NCBI RefSeq assembly: GCF_021869535.1
Contig: NW_026262734.1
Coordinates: 80,538,339-80,602,338, forward strand
Origin: Mytilus californianus
Lineage: Eukaryota > Mollusca > Bivalvia > Mytilida > Mytilidae
Length of the DNA: 64,000 nt
Reading direction: 5' to 3'
In this document: piece after piece, positions 47,736 to 58,750 of the stretch
How the letters are laid out: each line of letters begins with the position of its first letter
How positions within the stretch are numbered: the first letter of the stretch is position 1
Position numbers and translations under genes: made by a program
Notes under the pieces: model-generated
Databases searched by the model: none
What the model was told of the DNA's origin: nothing
The model's input: the letters and a program-made list of their open reading frames with translations, nothing else

Positions 47736-48649
47736 GTAATCTATTTATGTGGCAGAAACCCCTAAAATGTTCGAACAATTCAAAGTTTTGTTAACAATAA
47801 ATTTATAAATATGACAATCTCAATGATATTTCGTGCAACATTGAAGTGTGAACATACGTTTATATCATAAATTGCATTTGTAAGTTGGTACCTCCTTTCC
47901 TGTTAAATATGTTAATAACTTTAAATTAGTCTTGCACGAGCCAAAAAAGGTATTTTTTCCCGATCTAATTCATTATTCGACTATTACTACGGCATATTCA
48001 ATTGGGTCTATGCTCTTCAGAATGCCATTGCAATACAATGGATTTTTTTTGTATGCGTGTTACCTGTTGCATCTACAATACCAATATCCAGTAATAGGCT
48101 GTGCTGTATCGTACATGCAACACACAAAAAAAAACACTTAGTTGAGATACCAACATAACCGACAAGTAACGTGCACAAGGGAATGAAGCAAGGCACTAAA
48201 GAAGGGCCAAAATGTACCTGGATTTTATGTCATATAAGTATTATGGGCCTAGAAAGCAACAAGTGAAAACATCTATCGTTACCCTCTTTCGAAGCAAGGG
48301 ACCATAGATTTTCTTGCCACTGTTGTGCATGGTGGCAGATCTTTGAACACCTATGCATAATTTATATTTCAACTTAATGATTAAGAATGTGACAAAGCGT
48401 ATCATGTATAGACATTTGTTCATGTTGTTTACAGACGAAGACATAAATTGTGAGATAATAGTATGATTTTTGTCGTTGGGTTGCGTCTCATCGACAATTA
48501 CCCTATATCGTTGTAATGTCACAGAATTTATTTTTTATATGTACATTGTGTATTTGCAAAGATCTTAGATGTTCGTTTAATCTGTTATTTCATCGATTGT
48601 TGTCTATTCCCGATTGTGACATTTTTAGTGTTGATATGCTTAATGGGTG

Positions 48650-48760
48650 ATGCATGCATAGTAGGAGACGCTTACCCTGTCGTCGACGCATTTGGTCTCG
48701 CTCCTCTAGGAGTTCATGCGATTCCCTCTATTTTTGAATTTAACCTCTCAATCGAGTTAC
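48650..48760 (+). repeat. Possible Penelope-like 3' end remnant
   Basis: The phrase gtaggagacgcttaccct resembles the recurrent words found 3' of the Penelope-like remnant near 55560-55625 (reverse strand there). Short and diverged; low certainty. Confidence 0.3.
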
Positions 48761-48805
48761 GAGATTTGAACATCGATACAAAACTTTGGCCTTAATTTAT
48801 ATATA

Positions 48806-50380
48806 AAGTCCGCCAAAAGTTAAGCACCACCTAAATATAACTGTCAATATTTTTTTATCTATTGCGAAAAAAATATTTATGTTTGGTGTTATGAATTGCC
48901 TATAGCATACACTAAGAAAAGTCATTACGACAAAAAAAATAAACTTCAATAAACCCGCCAAGCAACCTTTTATTAAAGGTCATCTGCACTTTTACAAATA
49001 CACTGTTTCGATGCCTTTAAATCATCTACCTACTGTCCCGCGTACAGGTGAAATTTGACCTTCACCAAGTCACTGTGAAATATGGCAAGCGGTAAGTTAT
49101 CTGTGACTGAACGTTGATAGGCAATTGACATGTCAAATGCCAGTAGGAGCACTAGGAGCATTGGTAACCTTTCAATGTTAATCGCACCGTCATTGTCAGT
49201 TTTTTACAACGTCATATTGACACAGGAACTGTAAATTGGTCGTGTTAAAACCAACTCATTTACTCCTGCCCTATAGCTTAGACACCACTGGCCTCCAGGT
49301 GGTCGTGTTAGTGTTCGAACATTGGTCCGTCGACTTCATAGAGGCTACCTAAGAGCACGTCGTGTTGTCAAAAGCCGTACCCTAACAGCCAGGTACCGTA
49401 TAATCAGGTTTCAAAAGTCTAATGACCATCGACGATGGAACATGAGAACCTGGCAAAATATTCATTGGTCACATGAGAATTGGTTTCTGTTACGACCAAT
49501 AGACGGCAGAATACTAGTTTTGCGGGGAAATAAAACTGCTTATCACCAAAACAACAATTGCCCAACGACAGCAATCGTTGATGGTGGTGTTACAGTATGG
49601 GGTTTCTTCTCATACTGTTGTAAGCTGGGTATGCATATTTTGCAGGGTAACATGAACAGACAGACATACAGGGATTTGGTGCTTAGAAACATTGTAGTCT
49701 CTCATTTTGAGAATCCCCAACTTGCATCAAGACCCCGTACATGAACGACAACGCTAGACCACACAGGGCAAGGATTGTAACCGATTAAAAAGATCAAGAA
49801 GCCATTGACACTATCTTTTGGCCTTCCATGTCTCCAGACCTGAACCCTATCGAACATGTCTGGATGCCATTGGCAGAAATCTCAATCGCAGAGATCCACC
49901 TTTGCAAAATCCTGGCGATTTAAGAGGGACAATTGTTGATGAATGGAATAAATTTGCTCAACTAAAGTTCAGAAGGCTTGTACAGAGTATGAGACGCCGT
50001 GTTATGGAACTGTACCGGAAGAGAAGTGGTTACACATCCTATTGACTTAAATATTGACATTAAATTTTCCGAACATACCAAAGATTATTTGTAGAGACTT
50101 TTAATGGTTTTGGGTGATTAATTGTTGTAAAAAAATGAAATTAAAGTAAAACTTAAATTCCGTTTCTGATTTGTGTAATTTTCACTATTTCTATGAATGC
50201 AAAATTCAAATGCATAGAACCTGCATCAGTGACCAAACTTAAGTTTATGGCTTGTTTATGGCATATGTTAGCAAAATTGCTACATGAATATTTTCTCTTT
50301 TTCCAGGATTAACTGGTTTTTTTAAATGAAAAAAAATTCGATGCAACAAAGATAGGTGGTGCTTAACTTTTGGCGGACTG
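48806..50380 (+). mobile_element. Tc1/mariner-like DNA transposon, complete ends, dead
   Basis: 1,575 bp between TA dinucleotides (48804-48805 and 50381-50382). Terminal inverted repeats of about 27 bp: agtccgccaaaagttaagca at the left and tgcttaacttttggcggact at the right. Encloses a decayed transposase. Lies in the predicted 5' UTR intron of TRIM-like copy 1. Confidence 0.92.
49082..50044 (+). pseudogene. Tc1-like transposase, inactivated
   Basis: Begins MASGKLSVTER, then immediately meets stop codons, and is read only by switching frames. Recognisable parts: a helix-turn-helix region (frames broken, 49100-49320), RVVKSRTLTARYRIIRF, the catalytic region HWSHENWFLLRPIDGR, DNARPHRARIVTD near 49746-49785, WPSMSPDLNPIEHVW near 49820-49862 and the C-terminus RRRVMELYRKRSGYTSY. 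The usual FSDES motif with the first catalytic Asp reads WSHEN, so that residue is lost as well. Confidence 0.9.
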
Positions 50381-51627
50381 TATATTTTAATAAATTGTCA
50401 GCAACTGAAGACAATTTAACATAGAAAACCTACAATACGATGAAGTGAAATTGGTACAAATTAAGAAAGTAAATAACAGTAATGGTAATCAATCAAAATT
50501 TAATATAAACGTATTCAGTGCCTAACAATGAAATAAACTTCCTTAAATTCCAATGTAAAAACCATGTTATTAACAACACAGAATTGCTATTATACTTCTT
50601 GTTCCCAACAAAACTGTATACAGGCGACACTCTAACCTCTGTACAAGTTATAATTTTGTCTGCAATTGCGGGCTTGCTTACATCATATTGATTAAAAATA
50701 TACCAGAAAAATATGTTATATTACTTAAGCAAAGCAATTGATTTATGTAAGAGACGTTTAACATTTAAACACCAAAAACAATATTTAGATTTCTATTTTC
50801 TTAATCCAAATATTTCATTGACATATTCCAAAAGATTTGTTACTAAATTGAATATACAAATATACGTTTGTTATAGGTTGACAAAGAATAAGTTTATTAA
50901 ATGTTCAATATAGTTGTAGTGTGTTAAAATATCTTGCTATGGTTACAACTCATCTGAAAAACCATATCTAATCTAGCTTTAATTTTTTGGTTTTTTTTGA
51001 GCGCATTGAATTTAATTATAAAAATACTAATACATTGGTGATGTATATTAAGAATATTATGCATAACGTCTAACCTTTTGTAAGATATTAGTTAATCTAG
51101 TAAATACGGTTTTACTTGTAAGCAGATTGATGGTCTAGTATGAAAATATATCTTGCTATTATGTCTGACCTCTGGAGAATTTCCACTAAAAGACAACCTT
51201 TAAAGGACCTTTTTTTATTTATTGACATTTCCTTGGTACTCCATTTGCGTTTTATTCATGTGCAAATAAATAAAATGAGATATTTGGTATACACCAATGA
51301 TCAGTGGAAATAAAAGAGATTATAATACAAATCAATACTAGAAGGCATATAAAAAGTTAAAGGAAGTGTAGGATTTCGTCTATGACAGAGACCCTACGAC
51401 ACAATTGTTAAAAAAACTGAGAAACATTGAAACAAAATCATAAATACAACCCATCAAAAAGAATTATTTACTGTACGAATTCTCGCTGTTACTAAATGAA
51501 AGCTCGAAGTACTTAACCGACTTGTTGTTAGTTGCTGTATATCATATTTGTTTTTCGTTCATTATTTTGTACATAAATCAGGCCGTTTATGTTATCTCGT
51601 TTGAATTGCTTTACATTTGTCATTTCG

Positions 51628-51776
51628 GGGCCTTTTATAGATAACTATGCGGTATGGGTTTTACTCATTGTTGAAGGCCGTACGGTGCCCTATAGTTGTT
51701 AATTTATGTGCCATTTGGTCTCTTGTGGAGAGTTGTCTCATTGGCAATCATACCGCATCTTTTTATTTTCATATTG
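51628..51776 (-). repeat. Mussel interspersed repeat A
   Basis: Reverse-strand copy: ggggccttttatagataact, gcggtatgggttttactcat, gaaggccgtacggtgcc, tcttgtggagagttgtctca and aatcataccgcatc. Absent from the paralogous position at 60165-60835, so inserted after the duplication. Confidence 0.85.
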
Positions 51777-51874
51777 ACATGATATTTCCATCTTACATTC
51801 TTTGTTTTCAAATTTTAAAATACCTGAAATATAGATTACAGGCATATATTTTACCTTTCCATAATTATATTTAC

Positions 51875-52040
51875 CTGCATGTTACTCTCTATATTAATAA
51901 TTAACAGACACGCAGGAAAGATATCTGACACTGTATGCAACAAGGAAGGTATTTCTTTATGTCACATGATTGACTACGTAAACATTCTACATTGTCAACC
52001 GCGTGATACGTTACATGAATGGTATTTTATTTGATACACT
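51875..52040 (-). promoter_or_regulatory. Predicted leader exon and promoter of TRIM-like copy 1
   Basis: Conserved with 60669-60835. On the reverse strand the conserved block reads through tgtttacgta and cacatga words and ends AACATGCAG before GTAA, a good donor. The GTAAACA word fits a forkhead-type site and CACATG an E-box; both are inferences from short motifs. The transcription start is not identified. Confidence 0.45.
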
Positions 52041-52084
52041 AAAGATGGGACCTATCTAATAAAGGTAGCATGAGTTATGGCAAA

Positions 52085-52275
52085 AAAAAAAAGCGGGAGA
52101 TACCAAGGAGACATTCAAAACTCGAAAAAGTCGAAACTGACAACGCTATTGCAAGTAACGAAATATCAACGAAAACACAAAAAGATTCACAAAATATAAA
52201 ATAGAATGGTAAAGACTAAGCAACACAAACGCCACCAAAACTGGGGATGATCTCAGGTACAATATTTGAAAGTAA
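52085..52275 (-). mobile_element. Penelope-like element 3' end fragment
   Basis: Shares with 55425-55640 the order ggagataccaaggag / ctcgaaaaagtcgaaactg / ttgcaagtaacg / actaagcaacac / gccaccaaaactggggatga. No coding part is attached. Boundaries approximate. Confidence 0.5.
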
Positions 52276-52363
52276 AGTGCCAAACGGATTTCAATACGTT
52301 TTGCATTTAATTATAGCATAGTCATGCTTAAGTACTGTCATGATTTATGTACTGTTTTTTCAG

Positions 52364-52563
52364 TTCATAAATTAAGTAGTTCAACTAAACGTAAGGTTAA
52401 AATTCCCCGAGGCAATGGTGACATTAGACGTTTTGTCTGTCCTCGCCCGTTTAAATTTGATGCCGCGAAAATGTTAATTGATGAACTTACTTTCTTAAGC
52501 TGTGTGAATGTATCTGATGAAGGTTACGATTCCAGAAATAATTGTAGTGTCACTTTGTACTGA
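52364..52563 (+). pseudogene. Possible orphan exon, 65 codons to stop
   Basis: A strong acceptor (gtactgttttttcag) precedes an open stretch reading STKRKVKIPRGNGDIRRFV, then CPRPFKFDAAKMLIDELTFL and ending VTLY before TGA. Codon use and GC are more gene-like than the surroundings. No family recognised; it may be a terminal exon, a captured gene piece or chance. Confidence 0.3.
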
Positions 52564-52901
52564 AATCGGTATAATAGATATTTACGAACATCATGTGAGT
52601 TTAATTATTGAGCAAGTGGGATTCTCGGATTTCACCTCAAACTGTATGGGAATTAAAAAATTTAAATTCAATTTAACATAAAATAGTTAAGGATATCACA
52701 AATATATGTTACACTCATATCTAATATGATCAGGAGATTTGCAAATTCGATCCCCATTTTTTTTTTTGTGATTCGATAAGGAAATTAATTAATTTTTAAA
52801 TTTGTATCATTATATATGGTAAAACTCGAGAATTTGTCAAAGCTTCAACTCTGTTTTTCACACCTTACAGAGTAAGTATTCTAACAAAACACATATGTAA
52901 A

Positions 52902-53075
52902 AACAAAAAGATGTGGCATTATTGCAAATGAGACAATTTTCCACCACAAACCAAATGACGTATAAGTTAGCAACTATAGGTCACCATACACCCTTTAACA
53001 ATGAGCAAAACCTTTACCACATAGCAAGCCATGGTAAATTTAAACGAAAAAACTAACGGCCTGATTTAAACTCTA
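52902..53075 (+). repeat. Mussel interspersed repeat A
   Basis: Diverged copy: agatgtggcattattgc, gagacaattttccaccac, ctataggtcaccatacaccc, accacatagcaagcc and aaaaaactaacggcctga in order. Confidence 0.8.
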
Positions 53076-54129
53076 TTTCCTGCAATCGGTACGGCAGATA
53101 CAATCGCTAATTCAGATCCGACGAATGTTTGTTCGGCATGGAAGGTAGGTCATTCCAATCTCATTTTCTACTGTTTGCAGTACTTTTATGTTGATATCTT
53201 TTGTTCCAGGTTTGGTCATGCAATAGACCACTTTACTGTCAAATAGTTAGGTCTTTAACTATCAACAAACATATCAATGAATAAATAGTGCGTTCAGATA
53301 TTTCACCATAAAAATGTAAAAAAATAACAAATGTCTTAAAAATTACAATTTAATCGTCATGTTTAAGGTTTCATGTATAATAGGTACTCCCAGTAACACC
53401 TACTTGTGAAAGAAGAATCATTTATGTTAATTAATTACTGTTATATACGAGATTGAAATAATATATTCTATTTTACTATTTATATATTTTTAATACTTGT
53501 ACATAAGTTGTGATATTTTTATTTGCTTTGATTGATTATTTGATCTTTCGTTCACTTGTTTCCCTAAAGTTCAATAGCAAATATTTCATGCAAAAACAGA
53601 ACAAGAACAAATTCATATTAAATCTTGTATGTAGGATCGGAAAAATCAATCGACAAGGTTGGAGGGCGTGCATTTGATTTATTACTGGATAATGATTTTT
53701 TTTTCATCCGGCAAAGCCAATCGGAAAGGGGATACGTTTTGAAGTCCATCCTAGTCTTAGTTTGTTTTGAAATTCATATTAAATTTGTACCATGCTTAGA
53801 ATGTTTCCAGAGCCCAAGTTATATTCAAGAACAAGAAACAATTTTTTTTAAATCTCGTAATTGATTCATGCTTAACAACCACTTGGCCTTTTTCGTCAAG
53901 AATATTGCGTATTTTATGTTATTTTGCACTACAGGACATCAATGTATTGACCCAGATCAACCGATTTTAAAGTTTACAAATGTAAAGTTTGTTTTTGTTT
54001 TTTCTTTGGATTTTGAAGTTTCAGAATCTACTTCGTGATGATGTTTGTTTAATTTCGTCGACGGTTAGTTTTCAAAATGAATTTGTTGATTGATGTTTTC
54101 AGCTACATTACACAATATTTTATAATAGA
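53076..54129. other. Spacer without recognised gene
   Basis: AT-rich. The ORF 53625-53864 (+, 79 codons) matches nothing I recognise. A GC-richer stretch at 53095-53160 ending in a GTAGGT could mimic an exon but has no acceptor. Confidence 0.55.
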
Positions 54130-54475
54130 TATATGAAGATGTGGTATGAGTGCCAATGAGACAACTCTCCAATCAAGTCACAATTTGTAAAAGAAAACCA
54201 TTATAGGTCAAAGTACGGCCTTCAACACGGAGCCTTGACTGACACCGAACAGCAAGCTATAAAGAGCCCCAAAAATGACTAGTGTAAAATCATTCAAACA
54301 GGAAAACCAACGGTCTAATCTATATAAAAAACGAGAAACGAGAAACACTTATGAACCACATCAACAAACGACAACCACTGAACATCAGATTCCTGACTTA
54401 GGACAGGTGCAAACAAATGCAGCGGGTTTAAACGTTTTAATAGGCGCCAACCTTCACCCTACCTGAAACAATAGT
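54130..54475 (+). repeat. Mussel interspersed repeat A, longest copy
   Basis: About 345 bp: agatgtggtatgagtgccaa, gacaactctccaatc, attataggtcaaagtacggc, gctataaagagccccaaaaa, aacgacaaccactgaacatc, cctgacttaggacaggtgc and agcgggtttaaacg in order. The small ORF 54275-54466 is the repeat itself, not a gene. Confidence 0.85.
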
Positions 54476-55048
54476 GTAACATCACAACATAGACAGACAC
54501 ACTATAAAATATCAATTGAAATGGCTTAACTCAATCAAAAGACATATTAACAAAAACAAGTGAACATACACTGAACGAATAAATTTGATCTATGACACAA
54601 TGTAAATACAAAATTAATAAAACAAGGGGGTTATATGTAAAACTATCCGAAAGACAACCATAACCTTGGACAAAATGTCGCCAAATAAAATAACGTACAC
54701 AGGTAAATACAAATAATTTTGTTGTAAGGTATACATGGAGTACGGAAATAATTTTTACAAAATACATAATTTTGTTGTTCCTAGTACGAGAACAAAAGTG
54801 AAAATTTATCGTCATACTACTCACTTATCAAAGGTGGTATATATTAAAAATAGTGAAACGAGATATAACACTAAATAAGTAAAAATTAAATAACAAAAAT
54901 ACATTACAAATTGTATCAACAGGTCAAATTAACACGAAAGTACGATTTGAGAGTACTCGCAGTTACTGAAAGCTTGTTAATAGGACGTTATACGACACTC
55001 AAAATAGTTTGTAGGTAACGCATGAGTTTTTCTTTCCCAAGTTTATTG
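54476..55048. other. Spacer without recognised gene
   Basis: AT-rich sequence; the reverse-strand ORF 54531-54824 has no recognisable content. Confidence 0.6.
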
Positions 55049-55075
55049 TTAAATAAATAAAAAATAAGTAATATA

Positions 55076-55106
<31 letters not shown>

Positions 55107-55139
55107 ATATATAAATAAATAAATAAATAAATAAATAGA

Positions 55140-55170
<31 letters not shown>

Positions 55171-55227
55171 ATTAAAAAATAAAAATAAATAAATAAATAA
55201 ATAAATAAAAATAGATAAATAAACAAA
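55049..55227. repeat. (AAAT)n microsatellite, about 170 bp
   Basis: Nearly pure aaataaataaat with a few interruptions. Two Tyr/Ile/Leu/Phe-rich reverse-strand ORFs over it are translation artefacts of the tetranucleotide. Confidence 0.95.
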
Positions 55228-55424
55228 TATTTGCATAGAGCTGTGTTAAATCACCTAAATAATAATAATGCATTTCTTTTAAGTATAATTAAGTTTGGCC
55301 ATTTTTAATGTTTCGTTTTTTGCATTTTGAATGGTAACAGCGGATGTTTTGCAAAAGTAGGTAGTAAAATATTATTATATTTCATTAAGTTTCATAGTTT
55401 GTTATAAACTGCTAAACAAAGGCA

Positions 55425-56240
55425 GATGGTACCAAAAGTCGAGAGAAACTGACAATTCATTGCAAAAAACGAAAGACGACGAAAAACACAAACAAACTAA
55501 CTATGCACTTCACAGGAAACTAACGACTGAGCAACACGAACCTCACCAAAACCAGGGGGTGATATCAGGTTCTCCGGAAGAATAAGCATATCCTGCTCAA
55601 CTAGTAGCCCTGTCGTGTTACTCATGGTAAGTACAAATTCGGCGATATGTCTTATTCGGTGATGTAACAATCGAGGAAAAGAAGATGAGATTGTGGTTAG
55701 GACAACAGGAACATGTCCGTGGTCATCTGTGACACAGAAATTCCATATTGCTCAAACAACTCATGATGGCGTTCGTAAAAAATTCGCACGAAAGACTTCA
55801 ACTTTATCATTTTGAACCCTTGATTAATTGACTTCCTTGTAAGCAGCATATAGTTTCGGTCTCAACCGACACTCGTTGTCAATTTCTAGATATGTCAATA
55901 TAAGAGCAGACTTAACTTTATCTGTGGTATCTTTTATTTCTAGTTTGATGAAATAGGTGCGTTCAACATATTCAGCAAACTTTGAATCAGTTAGTGAGAG
56001 GACATCACCTATATAGCGGATAGTGAAATTAAAGGATAATGCTAGCTTCTTTGTTATTATTAATATTAGAAACGCATACATGAAGTCTGCTTCGTATATA
56101 TAAAGGATCATATCGACAAGAGGAGGAGCAAATAAACAAAGACACTGAGAAATAACAATATATAACTTGACTTTGGTGTAGGTTACATAATAAGAACTGA
56201 GGTAATGCAATATGTCAACTATAATGCAGTTCAATCGTGA
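55425..56240 (-). mobile_element. Penelope-like retroelement remnant
   Basis: The reverse strand holds a broken Penelope-type RT (55824-56234), then frames reading ERHHELFEQYGISVSQMTTD-like sequence (near 55690-55790), then a 3' region ending at 55425 that recurs at 52085. Penelope-like elements encode an RT related to telomerase plus a GIY-YIG nuclease; the nuclease is not seen here. Confidence 0.75.
55824..56234 (-). pseudogene. Penelope-like reverse transcriptase fragment
   Basis: 136 codons. Recognisable: APPLVDMILYIYEADFM (normally PLLADLFLYSYEADF), LSFNFTIRYIGDVLSLTDSK and KLEIKDTTDKVKSA. The catalytic YIDD box reads YIGD, so the first Asp is lost. The sequence ends soon after EIDNECRLRPKLYAAYKEVN; about 80 codons of the usual protein are then missing before the final segment, an internal deletion. 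Confidence 0.82.
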
Positions 56241-56486
56241 AAGGCCGGCTGATGTCTGTTAATATTCTCACTTTTTTATGATCCCACGTAAACAGTGACA
56301 TACCGATCCCGGTCTCCTAACCGGTTGCTGCCCATTTAAATATGTAGGTAAATAATTGATTGGACAAACTAGACAGCACCTGAGGGCTATAATACCCATT
56401 AAGCTTGATTCAAACAGAACCTTAACGATTAACGATATCGGTATCTATTTGATCTTATATTTATAGATAAAAGAACAGAGTTCCAA

Positions 56487-57001
56487 TGTCCCCCGCGTTG
56501 CACATATTTTATCTATCCAGGGTACAAGGGCAATAACTTAAAAATACACTTTTGTTTTGTTCTTTAGAATTGTTCATAAATATCTTAGAGAAATGAATGC
56601 TTCAGAGCATATTCAATGTGATTTCCGATATAATTAATATTTCCAAGGGCATAACTCGTAAAAATATTTGATCAGCACTTATTTTCGAAAGTGTCAAAGA
56701 CATTGCTGATATAAACCTATGATATAAGTTTCATAATATTCTGGCAAAATTGTACACATGAGAGCGCTAATGATGTAATTTTCCATATAATTAATGTTTC
56801 CAAGGGGCATAACTCTTTTAAAAATAGTTCATCGGCACTCATTTTCGAACTCGTCCATCCATTGCTGATATAAACCTATAATATAAGTTTTATAACAATC
56901 TGCCAAGAATTGTACCTGTGAGAGCGCTAACAAGACCCGGCGGACGAACAGACGGACGCCCGTTATTTCTATGTCCCCCTTAACGTGTTGCGCGGGGGAC
57001 A
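56487..57001. mobile_element. TIR-bounded element with two internal units
   Basis: Bounded by perfect inverted repeats tgtcccccgcg (56487-56497) and cgcgggggaca (56991-57001). The inside has two copies of a unit of about 180 bp sharing tttccaagggcataactc, cattgctgatataaacctat and tgagagcgctaa, then cggacgaacagacggac. It ends only 37 bases beyond the stop codon of TRIM-like copy 2, so that gene's 3' UTR probably runs into it. Confidence 0.82.
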
Positions 57002-57038
57002 AAAATATAAATTTGGTAAAATCAGCAACTTATGATGA

Positions 57039-58739
57039 TCATGAAATGTCATTATATATAAATACATCTCCATCCCTCGAGACGACAAGCAAAGTCTTCT
57101 TTTTGTTGCAATAATGCAGTGTCATAGGATTTTTTAGGGCCGTTTTTGGACCAACTATCTCCTTGATTGTTTTGCCGTCTGTCGAAACCGCGCACACATT
57201 ATGTGACCCATATCCACAGACAAAAAGAATATTGGAACTATTCGATGTGAGATCGTAAGGGAATTTAATTTTTTCATTCTGAAATTCCCATATCTTCTTG
57301 CCATTAAGATCATAGCAAAAAAGTGTGTGACTTTTGTAGTCCACGAAATAAAGGTTTTCGTCAAGGCATACAGTGGCACGACGGCACGTATTTGTATAGT
57401 TAATAGGAATGCGTTTAACCACTCTTCCATTCAGATCCAATACTATGTATCCTTTATCTTGGTCCTCTATAATGTAGGTGTTGTTTTCGAGTAAAATTGA
57501 TCTAGGTTTGAAATTGTCTCCTTGGAGAAATGTTTTCAAAATTGTAGAGCTTTTCAAATCTATTACATGAACATTGTTTGTGGTCGTCACAGCAATGCTT
57601 CCTTTATCAATTATTACAAATCGTATAGGTGAAAATGGTAAACCAATCTTATAAGCCTTGCCAGAACAGAACTTGTATAGGCATTTGTTGCCCCAATCAG
57701 AAAATAGAAATTCATCATTAGGTAAAATGTTACAATCTACAATCTCATGTTGACTATCTCCATCTGGGATATGCAATCGATATTTTCCTTCAAATTGCAT
57801 CGTCACTAATTTCCTAGTGACACTTCTAGCACCTGTTAGTTGTGCTTGCCGAGTCTTTTGCAATTTCAGGGGGGTATTAGACGCCTTTCTTTTCACGCTT
57901 ATAGTTCCAAAAGAGGTAAGATAATCTTTTATTGACATGATATTTGTGGGGTTTAGTGTAATATTAGTCCAGTTGAATAATTCATTCTCGCACAAACCCT
58001 GCAGCTCGGTTTCGTAAGAATGAGCGCTTTTTGTGTATTCAGGAATCGACATAAAAATTTGAAATTCTGATGCACTATTTCTTAGAATATTTACATGCTC
58101 CTGCATTTCATTAACCCTAGCTTTACGTAATTCAAGATCTGCCAGCGAATTTTGTATCTCAAGTTCTTTCGATTTATAAGTTACTTGCAGTTTGTTGGTT
58201 AAATTCTTTTCTAATTCATCCAAATAAGAATTTAGGGATGCTCTGAAGATTCTGACGTTTTCTGCACAGTTTACTTTTTGTTTTACTAACTCTTTAAGAT
58301 TTGCTGTTCGATCTTCAATTATTGTAGATATATTTGACAGTAAATCAGATAGTGTTGATTCAAGATCTAAAAATGAAGTGGATTGTTTTACATCCTGAAT
58401 GACTGTTTCTACAGGAATCAAACTGCGACAACCAGTGTGACAATCGTTCAGGCATTTAATGCAACAGGGTTGTTCGTGTTCTCTACAAAAATAAACAAAT
58501 CGTTCGTCGTGATCTGTGCAGTTAATTTTTATATCTTGGACAACTTTTGGAATCTTTAAAGCATTTTCAATAGAAATTGTTTCGTGTTTCTTTGTTGCTT
58601 TTGCAACATCATGATGTGATTTGCATTTCTCGCAATAATTCTCGTCACATTCTGGACACCAGAAAATAGCATGATTGGTAATGTGTCGATGATTGCAAAT
58701 GTCACAAAACCTCTGCCCGGTTGTACATGTTGTAGCCAT
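57039..58739 (-). CDS. RING-less TRIM-like protein (copy 2)
   Basis: 566 aa in one coding exon, start at 58737-58739 (MATTCTTGQRFCDICNHRH); an acceptor (tatttatttttaag) lies 11 bases upstream. Same order as copy 1: B-box 1-like site (C12, C15, then CPECDENYCEKCKSHHD), B-box 2 (NCTDHDERFVYFCREHEQPC, CIKCLNDCHTGC), coiled coil (about 120-275) and NHL-type propeller to the end (LFSDWGNKCLYKF, LYFVDYKSHTLFCYDLNGKK, WEFQNEKIKFPYDL). No RING. All zinc ligands seem intact and there is no stop, so it is probably functional. The neighbouring element 56487-57001 would supply its poly(A) region. Confidence 0.9.
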   Translation of the reverse strand: MATTCTTGQRFCDICNHRHITNHAIFWCPECDENYCEKCKSHHDVAKATKKHETISIENALKIPKVVQDIKINCTDHDERFVYFCREHEQPCCIKCLNDCHTGCRSLIPVETVIQDVKQSTSFLDLESTLSDLLSNISTIIEDRTANLKELVKQKVNCAENVRIFRASLNSYLDELEKNLTNKLQVTYKSKELEIQNSLADLELRKARVNEMQEHVNILRNSASEFQIFMSIPEYTKSAHSYETELQGLCENELFNWTNITLNPTNIMSIKDYLTSFGTISVKRKASNTPLKLQKTRQAQLTGARSVTRKLVTMQFEGKYRLHIPDGDSQHEIVDCNILPNDEFLFSDWGNKCLYKFCSGKAYKIGLPFSPIRFVIIDKGSIAVTTTNNVHVIDLKSSTILKTFLQGDNFKPRSILLENNTYIIEDQDKGYIVLDLNGRVVKRIPINYTNTCRRATVCLDENLYFVDYKSHTLFCYDLNGKKIWEFQNEKIKFPYDLTSNSSNILFVCGYGSHNVCAVSTDGKTIKEIVGPKTALKNPMTLHYCNKKKTLLVVSRDGDVFIYNDIS

Positions 58740-58750
58740 ATTTAAAACAC

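Larger units (their letters stand above)
46857..51874 (-). other. Predicted 5' UTR intron of TRIM-like copy 1
   Basis: Acceptor AG at 46857-46858 just before the start codon; donor GTAA at 51871-51874 after AACATGCAG, a donor conserved in copy 2. The intron holds a Tc1-like element, repeats A and B and spacers with nothing recognised (47736-48640, 50381-51114). Splicing is inferred from sequence and paralogue comparison only. Confidence 0.55.
51115..52040. repeat. Segmental duplicate shared with 60165-60835
   Basis: Several blocks match the region upstream of TRIM-like copy 2 in the same order: gtaagcagattgatggtc with the later ttgctattatgt; gctcgaagtacttaacc; ttacctgcatgtta; and gtcacatgattgactacgta. 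Identity is moderate and interrupted by a repeat A copy (51628-51776). This shows that the gene was duplicated together with its upstream region. Confidence 0.7.

Noticed and set aside
48241-48522. Reverse-strand ORF of 93 codons
   Set aside because: No domain, low-complexity content, lies in the predicted intron of TRIM-like copy 1; no paralogous counterpart seen.
53095-53160. Possible short exon ending at GTAGGT
   Set aside because: No acceptor, an in-frame stop just upstream and no recognisable protein.
54988-55236. Two reverse-strand ORFs of about 80 codons rich in Tyr, Leu, Ile and Phe
   Set aside because: They are the translation of the (AAAT)n microsatellite.
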